A stretch of 42,644 nucleotides of DNA from CAZAGT01 sp964484515 (GCA_964484515.1 CAZAGT010000004.1:1-42644), one strand, 5' to 3'. Shown: positions 33,423 to 41,815, counted from the first letter of the stretch. Notes: a model not told the origin generated them from the letters alone. Numbers and translations are program-made.

Positions 33423-34688
33423 ATGCATTACGATACGGCATTAAGGAATTACACGTCAAAGCGAATAGAAGAGATTGAGTCCGCCGATATCTTGGTCGGT
33501 ATTCCCTGCTACAACAACGAAGTGACCGTCACTCACGTCGTTCAGATGGTCACCCATGGCTTGGGCGAACATTACAAAGACAAGCGCTGTGTCATCCTGG
33601 TCGCTGACGGAGGCTCGACGGATGATACCCGTGATGTCGTCAAGGAGTTTCAGATCAAACCGTGGCAGGAAAAGATCGTTTCTATTTATCGCGGGCCCGG
33701 CGGAAAGGGCACTGCCCTGAGGTCGATCTTTGAGGCTGCTGAAAGGCTCGAAGTCAAAGCCTGTGCCGTGGTGGACGCGGATCTGCGGAGCATCACCTCC
33801 GATTGGGTGCGCCACCTCCTGAATCCGGTGCTTGAAGGGGTCTCCCAGTTCGTTTCACCGGTCTACGTCCGTCACAAGTATGACGGGACCATCACCAACA
33901 ACATCGTCTATAATCTCACCCGGGCCCTGTACGGTAAGCGGATCCGTCAGCCGATCGGCGGCGATTTCGCCATCTCGAGGGATGTAGCCAAGTTCTATGT
34001 CGAACAGGATGTCTGGGATACGGACGTTGCGCGCTTCGGCATCGACATCTGGATGACCACCAACGCCATCACGCAAAAATTCCGGATCTGCCAGTCCAAC
34101 CTGGGCGCCAAGATCCACGATGCCAAAGACCCCGGGCAGCATCTCGGGCCGATGTTTCGGCAGGTCATCTGGACGCTCTTTGCACTCATGGAGCGCTTTG
34201 AGAGCTTCTGGAAAAATGTAAAAGGAAGTGAGCCGGTGGAGACATCGGGGCAGGAAGGATATGTCGAGCCTGAACCGGTGGTCGTCAATGTGGACGGCAT
34301 GATCGAGAACTTCAAGATCGGCTTTCATCAGTTTTCGGCGCTTTGGAAGGGAGTCTTCTGTAAGGATTGCTTCGAAGAAATTGAAAAGGCGAGTGCCCTC
34401 GATTCAACTCAATTCCACATACCCACCGACACCTGGGTCCAGATCCTATACGAATTGGCGGCGACCTTCCATGCCTGGAAAGCCAATCGTTACAAGTTGA
34501 TCGACGTGATGACCCCCCTCTATTACGCGCGGGTCGCCTCCTTTGTTCGCCAGAGCTGGGAGATGTCCTCTCAGGAGGCAGAGGAACTGGTGGAGGAGCA
34601 GGCCCTGAAATTCGAGGAGCGCAAAGACAACCTCATCCGACTCTGGGACGAAAAGTTCGCCCAGGCATCACAATCCAGTAAGTACTAG
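33423..34688 (+). CDS. Cytoplasmic GT-A glycosyltransferase, possibly for a glycerate-type compatible solute
   Basis: A 421-residue glycosyltransferase. The GT-A domain has ILVGIPCYNNEVTV at the start, LVADGGSTDDTRDVV, a GPGGKGTALRSIFEAAE loop and the metal-binding VVDADLRS. RQPIGGDFAISRDV and FGIDIWMTTNAI follow. It has no membrane helix, so it does not act as a dolichyl or capsule transferase of the usual kind. The long helical C-terminus (about 250-421) and motif spacing recall glucosyl-3-phosphoglycerate or mannosylglycerate synthases, which make osmolytes. No matching phosphatase is adjacent. AGGAGG at 33402-33407 lies somewhat far from the ATG. Family is sure; product is inference. Confidence 0.75.
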   Translation: MHYDTALRNYTSKRIEEIESADILVGIPCYNNEVTVTHVVQMVTHGLGEHYKDKRCVILVADGGSTDDTRDVVKEFQIKPWQEKIVSIYRGPGGKGTALRSIFEAAERLEVKACAVVDADLRSITSDWVRHLLNPVLEGVSQFVSPVYVRHKYDGTITNNIVYNLTRALYGKRIRQPIGGDFAISRDVAKFYVEQDVWDTDVARFGIDIWMTTNAITQKFRICQSNLGAKIHDAKDPGQHLGPMFRQVIWTLFALMERFESFWKNVKGSEPVETSGQEGYVEPEPVVVNVDGMIENFKIGFHQFSALWKGVFCKDCFEEIEKASALDSTQFHIPTDTWVQILYELAATFHAWKANRYKLIDVMTPLYYARVASFVRQSWEMSSQEAEELVEEQALKFEERKDNLIRLWDEKFAQASQSSKY

Positions 34689-34751
34689 AAATAAAACGAG
34701 TACCTCTGCATTCTTTGGGTCCGCGGTAAGAAAAGGCTTCGGGGGCCATAC

Positions 34752-34783
34752 AAAAATTTGTGGGGACAGCTTCCACCCCTACA
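34752..34783 (-). terminator. Candidate Rho-independent terminator after the diguanylate cyclase
   Basis: On the minus strand TGTAGGGG pairs imperfectly with CCCCACA, followed by AATTTTTG. It begins two bases after the stop at 34786. Confidence 0.45.
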
Positions 34784-34785
34784 TC

Positions 34786-36108
34786 TCAATACTCCACCCT
34801 ATTCCTGCCTCCCTTTTTCGCCTTGTAGAGTATCTTATCGGCGGCCTTCAATACCTTTTCAGGCTTTGAGAGCTTCTTGGTCGGAACGGCAACACCGATA
34901 CTTACGGTGATCCTGACGCCTTTCTGCCCGGGAGCTTTGCCTCTGCCCCGGTTTTCAGCCGAACTCGTCTTCCGCCCCTTGCTGCGAATGATGAAGGGGG
35001 TGGTCTCAATAATCTTCCTGCAGGTATCAAGGTGCGCAGCGGCTTCTTGAATGGTCTTGCCGGGGAAAACGGCCGTAAACTCCTCACCGCCATATCGAAA
35101 AACCTTTGCCCCTCCACTGATTCCTTTCAGTTTTGTCGCGACCATCCTCAGAACTTGATCCCCGACCTTGTGGCCGTATTTATCATTGAACTTCTTGAAA
35201 TGATCGATATCGATCATGGCGATGGCGTATCTCTTGCCCAGGTTTATCAGGGTCTCGTTTAGGCTTCTTCTTCCGGGGAGCGCCGTGAGTTCGTCGATGT
35301 AGGCCATATTGAAGAATGTCTCGATGGCCAAGCTGATAAGGATAAGACCCGCTGCTGAAAAGAAGATCATTGGCGCATTGCCGGTAGGATCGGATGCCAT
35401 GCCCAAGAATGCCGCGAAAGCCGCCCCCAGATAACCGGCCGACAGCGCATCCCGGATCCGAAAGAAACGATAGAACAGGAACCCGAAGGACAGGAGGAAG
35501 GAGACGACGCTAAGGGTCGGGAGGTGAGCGAAATCGAATCCACTTTTGCTGTGAACGATCGGTCGAAGTCCTGCTGCGAGATCGGTAACCGCTTTTGATA
35601 TGAATGGGACGGAATTCCTGATCTTCATGCTTAGCTGCGGGAAGGGAGAGCTTTCAGGTTGGCACAACAGAATCATGGCAAAGGCCTGAAGGCCGATCAG
35701 GATGAGGCAGAAAAACCCCATGGAGGTCAATATGCGGCGCTTGGTCAAGGTTGCAAAAAACGCCAGATTCAAGGGTAGTAAGAAACTCACAACCTCAGCC
35801 ACACCGGGAGCGGTAGCCTTTTTGACGGAAAACCCTAGCCCAACTTTGGCAAAGACAAGGTATGAAAAACCGAGGATAAAGGCCGAAAGTATCATCCCGC
35901 CGTTGTTGAAGCGCCAACCCAGGATGATGCCCATGGCGAAGAAGACATAGGGCACGTGGGGGAGAATCGCAAAGAGCGCGCCCACCTCTTTTACATTCAC
36001 CGATTGTTGCTTGAGGAACGGAAACTGCCAGATCGAGATAAGGGAAAGGATGATCAACGTAAATGGCAGGATGAGTGGATAAACCACCCGTTTGTTAAGC
36101 AGAGCCAA
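34786..36108 (-). CDS. Membrane-bound diguanylate cyclase (GGEEF) without the inhibitory site
   Basis: A 440-residue protein. Residues 1-265 hold seven or eight hydrophobic segments, an integral membrane sensor of no recognised family. Residues about 270-440 form a GGDEF domain: DELTALPGRRSLNE, MIDIDHFKKFNDKYGHKVGDQVL and FRYGGEEF (active site 340-344), ending VLKAADKILYKAKKGGRNRV. It should make c-di-GMP. The product-inhibition RxxD motif, nine residues before the active site, reads SGGA here, so feedback inhibition by that route is lost. A ~20-residue Lys/Arg-rich insert lies near 385-405. The start is taken as TTG at 36108, three bases after a small frame at 36112-36228; GTG at 36087 is an alternative. 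A consensus sigma-70 promoter lies upstream. Confidence 0.88.
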   Translation of the reverse strand: MALLNKRVVYPLILPFTLIILSLISIWQFPFLKQQSVNVKEVGALFAILPHVPYVFFAMGIILGWRFNNGGMILSAFILGFSYLVFAKVGLGFSVKKATAPGVAEVVSFLLPLNLAFFATLTKRRILTSMGFFCLILIGLQAFAMILLCQPESSPFPQLSMKIRNSVPFISKAVTDLAAGLRPIVHSKSGFDFAHLPTLSVVSFLLSFGFLFYRFFRIRDALSAGYLGAAFAAFLGMASDPTGNAPMIFFSAAGLILISLAIETFFNMAYIDELTALPGRRSLNETLINLGKRYAIAMIDIDHFKKFNDKYGHKVGDQVLRMVATKLKGISGGAKVFRYGGEEFTAVFPGKTIQEAAAHLDTCRKIIETTPFIIRSKGRKTSSAENRGRGKAPGQKGVRITVSIGVAVPTKKLSKPEKVLKAADKILYKAKKGGRNRVEY

Positions 36109-36111
36109 TTC

Positions 36112-36228
36112 TCAGCAGACCTTTTTTACGACATCGGTGCCGTCCTTTTCAGTCGTATCCACCCTCATCGGTCGAGGAATATCATCTTCACGCGCGTTCG
36201 GGGATTTCTTGGGGAACGATACGTCCAT
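36112..36228 (-). CDS. Possible small upstream protein, 38 residues
   Basis: A 38-codon frame from ATG at 36228 to TGA at 36112-36114, ending three bases before the TTG start of the diguanylate cyclase. It is hydrophilic (FPKKSPNAREDD, RVDTTEKDGTDVVKK) and ends in Cys. No good ribosome-binding site precedes it. The tight spacing to the next gene and the strong promoter upstream are the arguments for it; it may be a translated leader. Confidence 0.35.
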   Translation of the reverse strand: MDVSFPKKSPNAREDDIPRPMRVDTTEKDGTDVVKKVC

Positions 36229-36323
36229 AGAGGCGCATTGAAGCTGCCAATGGAGTACAAGCAAGCTGCAAAACCGGGCGCCTGTATTGAGCGGCACTGA
36301 CGCGAAATTCTTTTAATAACAGC

Positions 36324-36352
36324 ATTATAGGCCAATTCATGGAAAGTGTCAA
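36324..36352 (-). promoter_or_regulatory. Perfect-consensus sigma-70 promoter
   Basis: On the minus strand TTGACA (36347-36352) and TATAAT (36324-36329) are exactly 17 bases apart. Transcription would begin near 36316 and run through the small frame at 36228 into the diguanylate cyclase at 36108. Confidence 0.85.
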
Positions 36353-36511
36353 CGGCAGCCGGCGATACAGGGCGGGCAGGCGAAAGCATGCAACAAACTC
36401 TAGGCTAAGAATAGCGGTTTTCTTGGAGTCCGAGTCCCTATCCAAATGTCCTCGTCCTATTCCCCGAATGCAGCAGTTCTGAAAGAGTCCCAACTTGTGC
36501 CCGAACCCGAT

Positions 36512-37054
36512 TCACTTATTCTGGCCGCGGATCATCCCCCGGATATAGCTGACTTGTCCCAAGTGCTGGCCCTCCTCGACCGGCACCTGACCANNNNNNN
36601 NNNCGACCAGGATATGACCCAGGATCCAGACACCCGAAATACCGCTTCGTCTCGGGTGGGAGTAAGTAGCCTCGATGTCCGCTGGGGTCATCCGCTCCAG
36701 ATGGGCCAGAGTGGACTGTCGTACGGAGTCAAAGTAGGCCAGGATATCCGACATCGCCACGTCCGGCATTGCCCGCACCTGGCTCTCGGTTTCACCGTAT
36801 CCGTGTGCCTCCTCGGACATCCCGAATTCCTCGTGCCATCCGTCCAATATCCAGACTTCAACATCCTTGCGCAGGACCTGGTTCACCCAGCGGTCTTCCA
36901 CCCGGGCCATATGCCAGACAATCCAGGAGATGGGATTCGATGCCAACGTCGGTTGCCACCGCAACTCCGTGGGGGTCAATCCGTCCACCGCCTTCTTCAA
37001 CCCGGCCAGGTATTCCTCCAGCCCGCTCTTGATTGCATCTTTAAAATCCGCCAA
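36512..37054 (-). CDS. DinB family protein, interrupted by a scaffold gap
   Basis: A DinB/YfiT-like four-helix protein of about 180 residues. These hold a metal with three histidines; here they are in WIVWHMARVEDRWVNQVL, in GVWILGHILV next to the gap, and in EEGQHLGQVSYIRGMI. The start is TTG at 37054, clearly marked by AGGAGAAGATCAA. The run of N at 36594-36603 breaks the chain just before the third-histidine helix; the frame happens to be the same on both sides but the true gap length is unknown. Members include thiol-dependent transferases and uncharacterised stress proteins. Function here is unknown. Confidence 0.82.
   Translation of the reverse strand: MADFKDAIKSGLEEYLAGLKKAVDGLTPTELRWQPTLASNPISWIVWHMARVEDRWVNQVLRKDVEVWILDGWHEEFGMSEEAHGYGETESQVRAMPDVAMSDILAYFDSVRQSTLAHLERMTPADIEATYSHPRRSGISGVWILGHILVXXXXGQVPVEEGQHLGQVSYIRGMIRGQNK
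36594..36603. other. Assembly gap of 10 N
   Basis: A second run of exactly ten N, inside the DinB-family gene. Confidence 0.99.
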
Positions 37055-37369
37055 TTGATCTTCTCCTCACTTTTGGGGCCATCAGTTCGTCAGTACGCAA
37101 GTATTTCCTTGCGTTCTACCTCGCACTCCGCTCCTCAAACCTTGCGTGTATGCCGATATTGACGAAAAGTGTGGACAATCCCGATGGAGTTAGGACAGAC
37201 GAGGGTTTTGCAATAGCCTCAATGCCCCGTATCACAGGCGCAATTTTCTGAGCGCCCCTATGAACAAGGGTGTTATGCGCCTTCATTGTAATTGAGACCG
37301 CTTGGAAGCGCAAATCTTATCGGACGCAGCCAAGCAAGCTCGTCAGGTCGAGACGCAGATACAGCTGGG

Positions 37370-37401
37370 AGGCAAAGAAAGGGCGGGTTAAAACCCCGCC
37401 C
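37370..37401 (-). terminator. Rho-independent terminator after the polysaccharide deacetylase
   Basis: On the minus strand GGGCGGG/CCCGCCC form a 7-bp GC stem around a short loop, followed by TTTCTTTG. It lies 27 bases after the stop at 37428. The 37055-37370 gap otherwise shows no gene. Confidence 0.7.
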
Positions 37402-37427
37402 ATGTCTACCAATAGTGGGAAAGGAAT

Positions 37428-38234
37428 TCACTTCTTTTGTTTGAGCCAATCGGTCACCACTTCGGTGCCCGTCGCAAACCACACATCCGGATGGCCGGCC
37501 ATATATTGGATTAGATCATCCAGCAACTGGAGTCGATGCCAGCGGCCAATGATCTGAGGGTGCATGGTCAGGGCAAAAACTCCCTCGTTCGCATAGGCAC
37601 CGTCGAACTCTGAGGCCCAGATTTCATAGACCTTGGCAGGGGAGGACAGCCCGACAAAATAGGCCGGGAAGAAGTTGAATAGAAAATGAGGAGCGTCGTC
37701 CAGCTCCCACGACACCGGGATTTCAACAATCTTCGTTTCCCGGTCGCCGTCATTAAGATAATAGAGCTGAAAGTCGTCCCCCATCATACTGCTGTCCCAC
37801 ATAAAGCCATATTCCTCGAAGAGCTTTACGGAGTTTGGACTAAGGTCCCAGGCGGGGGAACGGTAGCCTTTCGGTCTTTCACCAGTGACCTTTTCAAGGG
37901 TTTCCATGCCCACATCCAGAATCCTCTTCTCTTCGTCGCGTTCAACGTTGACCGGGCTTTCATGTACGTCGCCGTGATGGCCGATCTCATGGCCTTTGGA
38001 ATGGATTTCCTTGACCAGATCCGTATGGCGGCGAGCCGTATCGGCCGGCACGAAAAAAGTGGCCTTTACGTGATGCTCGTCAAGCAGGTTTAAGATTCGA
38101 GGGACGCCAACCTTGGCTCCATAAGTTCCCCTGGACTGCGGGGTCGGTGTCGTCAGACCCACCGTGGCCCACAACGATTCCGCGTCAAAGTCGAAGCCCA
38201 GTACCACAGCACATTTCTTGCCGTTACTCCACAT
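37428..38234 (-). CDS. Polysaccharide deacetylase (CE4, HpPgdA-like)
   Basis: A 268-residue NodB-homology enzyme close in layout to Helicobacter PgdA and to PuuE allantoinase-like members. The metal and catalytic set is seen as VLGFDFDAE (Asp near 15-17) and GHEIGHHGDVHE (His 86/87 and His 91). VGVPRILNLLDEHHVKATFFVPADTA, YRSPAWDLSPNSVKLFEEYGF and ALTMHPQIIGRWHRL complete the fold. No signal peptide, so it is probably cytoplasmic and may act on a small amide rather than on peptidoglycan. ATG at 38234 has a perfect AAGGAGGTGACATC ahead. The nitrilase-family gene lies upstream on the same strand, 150 bases away; both break C-N bonds. Confidence 0.92.
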   Translation of the reverse strand: MWSNGKKCAVVLGFDFDAESLWATVGLTTPTPQSRGTYGAKVGVPRILNLLDEHHVKATFFVPADTARRHTDLVKEIHSKGHEIGHHGDVHESPVNVERDEEKRILDVGMETLEKVTGERPKGYRSPAWDLSPNSVKLFEEYGFMWDSSMMGDDFQLYYLNDGDRETKIVEIPVSWELDDAPHFLFNFFPAYFVGLSSPAKVYEIWASEFDGAYANEGVFALTMHPQIIGRWHRLQLLDDLIQYMAGHPDVWFATGTEVVTDWLKQKK

Positions 38235-38380
38235 GATGTCACCTCCTTGGTTAGTGTGTTGAAACCTAATTGAGTTAAAGCAATCATGGAGCACTTAGCC
38301 GGTTAGCTATCAGCCGGCAGCTTGGGATTCCACCAGACCCCGAGGCTCCTCGTCCGAAATTGACTATTTGGTTGTTCAAT

Positions 38381-38412
38381 CTTGTCACTCGTCGCTTGTC
38401 ACTCGTAACTTC
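38381..38412 (-). repeat. ACGAGTNAC-like array overlapping a gene end, array 1
   Basis: On the minus strand GTTACGAGTGACAAGCGACGAGTGACAAG: degenerate units of GACGAGT/GACAAG. It encodes the last residues (RVTSDE) of the nitrilase-family protein and runs past its stop. A related array is at 41020-41053. Confidence 0.6.
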
Positions 38413-39281
38413 TTTACACCACCTGGTTCCTCACTTTCGAACCTGTAAAGCTCATCGATCATGTCCCATCGCCGATCTTTGAGTGTCGTTGCAGCTCCCG
38501 CCTTTCGGATTTCATACAACATATCCGTTTCAAGCTCAGCGCTGATCACGGTTTCCTCGTTAGCTGCACTCTCCGCGGCGATCCCTTTTTGTGGGAAACC
38601 TTTATCACAGGGCGTCAGGATGGAAGCCATGCCCCAGAAAGGTAGCCCAATATCTCCGAGAAGACTGCAATGGAGGACATAGACCTGATCCTCGATGCAA
38701 CGTGCTTGAGCACAGTGCCGCACCCGCCAATAACCGTGTTCATCCAGTGTGGCCGAGGGAGAGAAAAGGATATCCGCACCCTGTAGGGTGACGAGACGAG
38801 CGGCTTCAGGGAACTCGAGGTCATAGCAAGTGAGCACACTGAATTTGACCTTGTCCGTTTGGAACACCTTTAGCTTGTCACCGGGCGTGGTCCAGGCTGT
38901 TTCCACAGGAAACAGATGGCACTTGCGCTGCTCCCAGACCTCTCCGTCCGGAATGAACAGGTGGCTCGTATTGTATTTCTTGCCGTCAACCTCTTTAAGG
39001 TGCGATCCCGCAATGATGATGAAACCGTTTTCCTTCGCCAGCTCTTTAAAGAGACTCAGATAATCCTCCGTGTACGTGGTCAATGTAGCGAATTTGGCTG
39101 GCAGGTCGGCATCATCGAAAAACGTCATCAATTCGGCGGTGAAAAGCTCGGGGAAGACCAAGAAGTCAGGAGCATCGGATTTAGCCTGGGCAACGAGTCG
39201 GGTGCAGTGGTCGGCAAAATCGGCAAAAGCCTTGATAGGGCCGGCCTTAAATCCGGCAGCCGAAACACGGATCTTCGCCAT
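38385..39281 (-). CDS. Nitrilase-superfamily carbon-nitrogen hydrolase
   Basis: A 298-residue cytoplasmic hydrolase with the Glu-Lys-Cys triad: E45 in VFPELFTAE, K120 in EQRKCHLFP and C152 in LTCYDLEFPEAARL. These enzymes cut amides, nitriles or carbamoyl groups. The N-terminus KIRVSAAGFKAGPI and the downstream PSATLDEHGYWRVRHCAQARCIEDQVYVLHCS fit the family. ATG at 39281 follows AGGAGGTATCCT. It precedes the polysaccharide deacetylase on the same strand. The last residues come from a low-complexity repeat. The substrate is unknown; omega-amidase-like or N-carbamoyl hydrolase activities are possible. Confidence 0.92.
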   Translation of the reverse strand: MAKIRVSAAGFKAGPIKAFADFADHCTRLVAQAKSDAPDFLVFPELFTAELMTFFDDADLPAKFATLTTYTEDYLSLFKELAKENGFIIIAGSHLKEVDGKKYNTSHLFIPDGEVWEQRKCHLFPVETAWTTPGDKLKVFQTDKVKFSVLTCYDLEFPEAARLVTLQGADILFSPSATLDEHGYWRVRHCAQARCIEDQVYVLHCSLLGDIGLPFWGMASILTPCDKGFPQKGIAAESAANEETVISAELETDMLYEIRKAGAATTLKDRRWDMIDELYRFESEEPGGVKKLRVTSDE

Positions 39282-39609
39282 AGGATACCTCCTTTCCTTT
39301 TTGTTTGTTTTGCTAGGGGAATAGTTATCGGTAGTGGAGACAGATTTGGCTTTGAAAGGTGGACGACGTTACTAGGGATAGGACGCTCAGTTTTTCGCCT
39401 TACTAATGCAGCAACGGATATAGAAACATGGTCTGTTACAATTCAAAGACTGTATTCACCGCACCGAGTAGGTTTCCATTTTCACTTTCTGCTGAGACGC
39501 CAGAAAGCGAAAAACAACAGCCCTTCGGGCAAGATCATATTGAATGGAAGTCCGAAATTAAGAATCATTGGCCTGGGTATAATGCAGCCTTCGTCACAGA
39601 GTGATTGCG

Positions 39610-39700
39610 GCTTTTCATTTGCCGTCCTCTCAACGGCAAATGAAAAACTATTCCTTCTTTGCGTCCTCCGGGTCTCGAGCGAAGCGGGCGGTGAACCGAT
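39610..39700 (+). repeat. Hairpin-family repeat, copy C
   Basis: CTTTTCATTTGCCGT pairs perfectly with ACGGCAAATGAAAA around CCTCTCA. The tail CTTTGCGTCC ... GAGCGAAGCGGGCGGTGAA matches copy A at 100-180 on the minus strand. It lies in the 519-base gap 39282-39800, which otherwise has no gene. Confidence 0.75.
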
Positions 39701-39779
39701 GAAATCGACAATGAGCGTTTTCGCTCCGTCAAGGTACTAGCGCCCACATTTCCAGTAAACCACAATAAAATACGTGGTA

Positions 39780-39801
39780 AATACGGGGATAATCCCCGTA
39801 T
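39780..39801 (-). terminator. Hairpin at the end of the PAS-LuxR gene
   Basis: ATACGGGGAT and its complement form a near-perfect stem around two bases, directly at the stop codon, followed on the minus strand by TTTACC. A weak T-run, but position and stem fit a terminator. Confidence 0.5.
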
Positions 39802-40814
39802 CATTGGATGGTCAAAAGGTAGGATCTCAGATTGGCCTTTTGCTTCTTTAGGCCGAACTTTTCCCTGATGTTTTCGCGGTGAAACTCGATTGTTCTATGG
39901 GAAAGGTTGAGCAATTCAGCTATCTCCTTGGTTGTCTTCCCCTGTCTCACCAGGTCGGCCGTCTGAATCTCGGCCGGTGTAAGCCTCAGATTCCGAGACG
40001 ATAGACTAGAGGCGAACGGAGAGACCAGATCATCCAGATTGGATTCGAGGATACCAACGTAGGCTGTTTGCCGATCATTTAATCTGCTTTTCTTGAGTTT
40101 CTGCAGATACGGTTGGATCAGTTGTCTCATATTCAAAAAGAGCTTTTCTTCAATCTCTGCCTTGTCCTCCTCCCGCTTTTTTAGCAGGACCTTCAATGCA
40201 GTGTTTAATTCCTCAAGATTGGTGTTTTTCGCTTCAAGGCTTCTCTCGCTTTCCCTCAAAGCCTTCATCGCCTTTCGACGTTCCTTTATTTCGTGCCTCA
40301 TCTTCTCGTTTGCCTTGACCAGCTCGGTGGTTCGTTCATCCACCCGCAGCTCAAGTTCGTCATGAGCCTTTTCCAGCTCGGCCTGAGCGCGCTTTAGATC
40401 GGTAACGTCCCGCCCCACAGAGTAGACGGTCTCTTCTGTGAGTACCGGCCTCGCAGCCCACGAAATCCAACGATACGATCCGTCTTTACACCTAAACCTG
40501 TTTTCGAACGCCAAAACCGGTTTGCCGGAAGAGTATGCCTTTTTCGCGACAGCTTTTGTCCGTTCGCGATCATCGGGATGGATAAACTCGAAGAATGGCT
40601 GGGAGGTGAGTTCGTCAGTGGAAAAGCCCAAGGTCCTTTCAAATGCTGGATTCAGGCGAGTGAAAACGCTGTCGAATCCAAAGACACAAAGCATGTCAAT
40701 GGCCATGTTGAAAAGATGCATGATCTCCTCTTCGGCCTTTTTACGCAGGTCGAGTTCCTTCTTCAGCTCTTTGACCATCTGAGCCAACTCATTGTACGGA
40801 TGCCTTCGGCCCAT
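39801..40814 (-). CDS. PAS-sensor LuxR-type transcriptional regulator
   Basis: A 337-residue cytoplasmic regulator. A PAS domain spans about 30-150 (FNMAIDMLCVFGFDSVFTRLNPAFERTLGF, FIHPDDRERT, RFRCKDGSYRWISWAARPV, VGRDVTDLKRAQ). A long coiled coil (about 145-250) carries the signal. The C-terminal LuxR helix-turn-helix is LRLTPAEIQTADLVRQGKTTKEIAELLNLSHRTIEFHRENIREKFGL. No receiver or kinase domain, so it senses directly, perhaps a small ligand or redox state. ATG at 40814 follows GGGGGGATTAGAA. It stands between the flavin reductase and the nitrilase genes on the same strand. Targets are unknown. Confidence 0.92.
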   Translation of the reverse strand: MGRRHPYNELAQMVKELKKELDLRKKAEEEIMHLFNMAIDMLCVFGFDSVFTRLNPAFERTLGFSTDELTSQPFFEFIHPDDRERTKAVAKKAYSSGKPVLAFENRFRCKDGSYRWISWAARPVLTEETVYSVGRDVTDLKRAQAELEKAHDELELRVDERTTELVKANEKMRHEIKERRKAMKALRESERSLEAKNTNLEELNTALKVLLKKREEDKAEIEEKLFLNMRQLIQPYLQKLKKSRLNDRQTAYVGILESNLDDLVSPFASSLSSRNLRLTPAEIQTADLVRQGKTTKEIAELLNLSHRTIEFHRENIREKFGLKKQKANLRSYLLTIQ

Positions 40815-40910
40815 TTCTAATCCCCCCGAAGCCCTGACCACCTTGCCTCACGTTGATTCTTTGTTTGGTGTATCTCGTCACAAGTCACCGGGCGGCCCTA
40901 AACGACGATT

Positions 40911-41018
40911 CGGCTTGAGGCTCATCGAAAGTCTCGACCTGAGCCACTCGGCCTCAGCCGCTCGGCCTTGAGCTCGTGGCCGAAAGGCTCGTCGACAGGT
41001 CTCACGGCCGAAGGGCTT
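40911..41018. repeat. Complex GTCGAC/GGCCGA palindromic cluster
   Basis: Interleaved units of CTCGGCC, GGCCGAAAGGCTC, CTCGACCTGAGCC and GACAGGTCTCACGGCC make several overlapping inverted repeats between the flavin reductase stop and the PAS-LuxR start. Related in motif to the TTCGAC/GTCGAA units at 5323 and 30221. Confidence 0.45.
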
Positions 41019-41019
41019 T

Positions 41020-41053
41020 TTACTCGTAACTCGTTACTTGTTACTCGTCACTT
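41020..41053 (-). repeat. ACGAGTNAC-like array overlapping a gene end, array 2
   Basis: On the minus strand GTGACGAGTAACAAG, then TAACGAGTTACGAGTA: four or so degenerate units. It encodes the last residues VTSNK of the flavin reductase and runs past the stop. Confidence 0.65.
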
Positions 41054-41609
41054 CTCCTAATTCGAGTTGTTTGCCGACATTCCAGCATTTGGCGAGTTCA
41101 CCTCCTAAGGCCCAGTATTTCTTGCTGGCCATGTCGAAGAGTAGAGGTTTCAGTTTTGAAACGTCAACTCGGTTTTCAGACAGGACAGATTCGTCAACAT
41201 AGGTCTGTACGATCTCCCCGATGAAGACGTCATTATTCGGGAAATCCACAATGCGCTCGAGCTTGCATTCCATGCAAACGCTGCATTCTTGGATCATAGG
41301 GGCTGTCTTTAACTCGCCGTAAAATATGTCGAATAGTATCGCCTTGTCAGTATTCTTTCCGGTCATGATTCCACAGTAGTCTGTTTTAACGATGAGATCC
41401 TCGGATGGAATACAGACACTGAATGTCTTGTTTTCCTTGATCCCTGCATTGGTATAATGGCGTTTTCCCATGCTCAGAGAGACATGATGATGCGTCATGA
41501 TACCGATGTGAGCAATCGCAATGAAATTGGGTTTTCCATTGACCATAGCGCCCGCTAATGTCGTAGGGGTCGGATACAGTGCGTTAAGATTGCCAAGCTT
41601 CACCTTCAT
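41034..41609 (-). CDS. Flavin reductase (flavoredoxin-like) family protein
   Basis: A 191-residue FMN-binding split-barrel protein like flavoredoxin of sulfate reducers. Signatures: LGNLNALYPTPTTLAGAMVNGKPNFIAIAHIGIMTHHH (N-terminal strand pair), SLSMGKRHYTNAGIKENKTFSVCIPS (FMN phosphate region), DYCGIMTGKNTDK and ECSVCMECKLERIVDFPNNDVFIGEIV. ATG at 41609 is preferred as it has AGGAAGGCAGGACGCTG before it; an upstream ATG at 41657 adds 16 residues. It moves electrons between flavin and partner proteins in the cytoplasm. The C-terminus is encoded by a degenerate repeat. Confidence 0.88.
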   Translation of the reverse strand: MKVKLGNLNALYPTPTTLAGAMVNGKPNFIAIAHIGIMTHHHVSLSMGKRHYTNAGIKENKTFSVCIPSEDLIVKTDYCGIMTGKNTDKAILFDIFYGELKTAPMIQECSVCMECKLERIVDFPNNDVFIGEIVQTYVDESVLSENRVDVSKLKPLLFDMASKKYWALGGELAKCWNVGKQLELGEVTSNK

Positions 41610-41815
41610 CTTCAGCGTCCTGCCTTCCTTGAAGTTACTCACTTTTTCGAAAAACATGCCCTAAATCAGATTCTTCGATGAACGCCACATAAGATTTCCA
41701 AGAAAAGAGATCCACACTTTTGTAAATCGTTTTGGAACCAACGTCCCCTTGCTAAATGGTCTGCGTAGGCTTGCCGGGGCACAGCTCTATCCAAGGCCTG
41801 GTCTGTGGCTAACAT

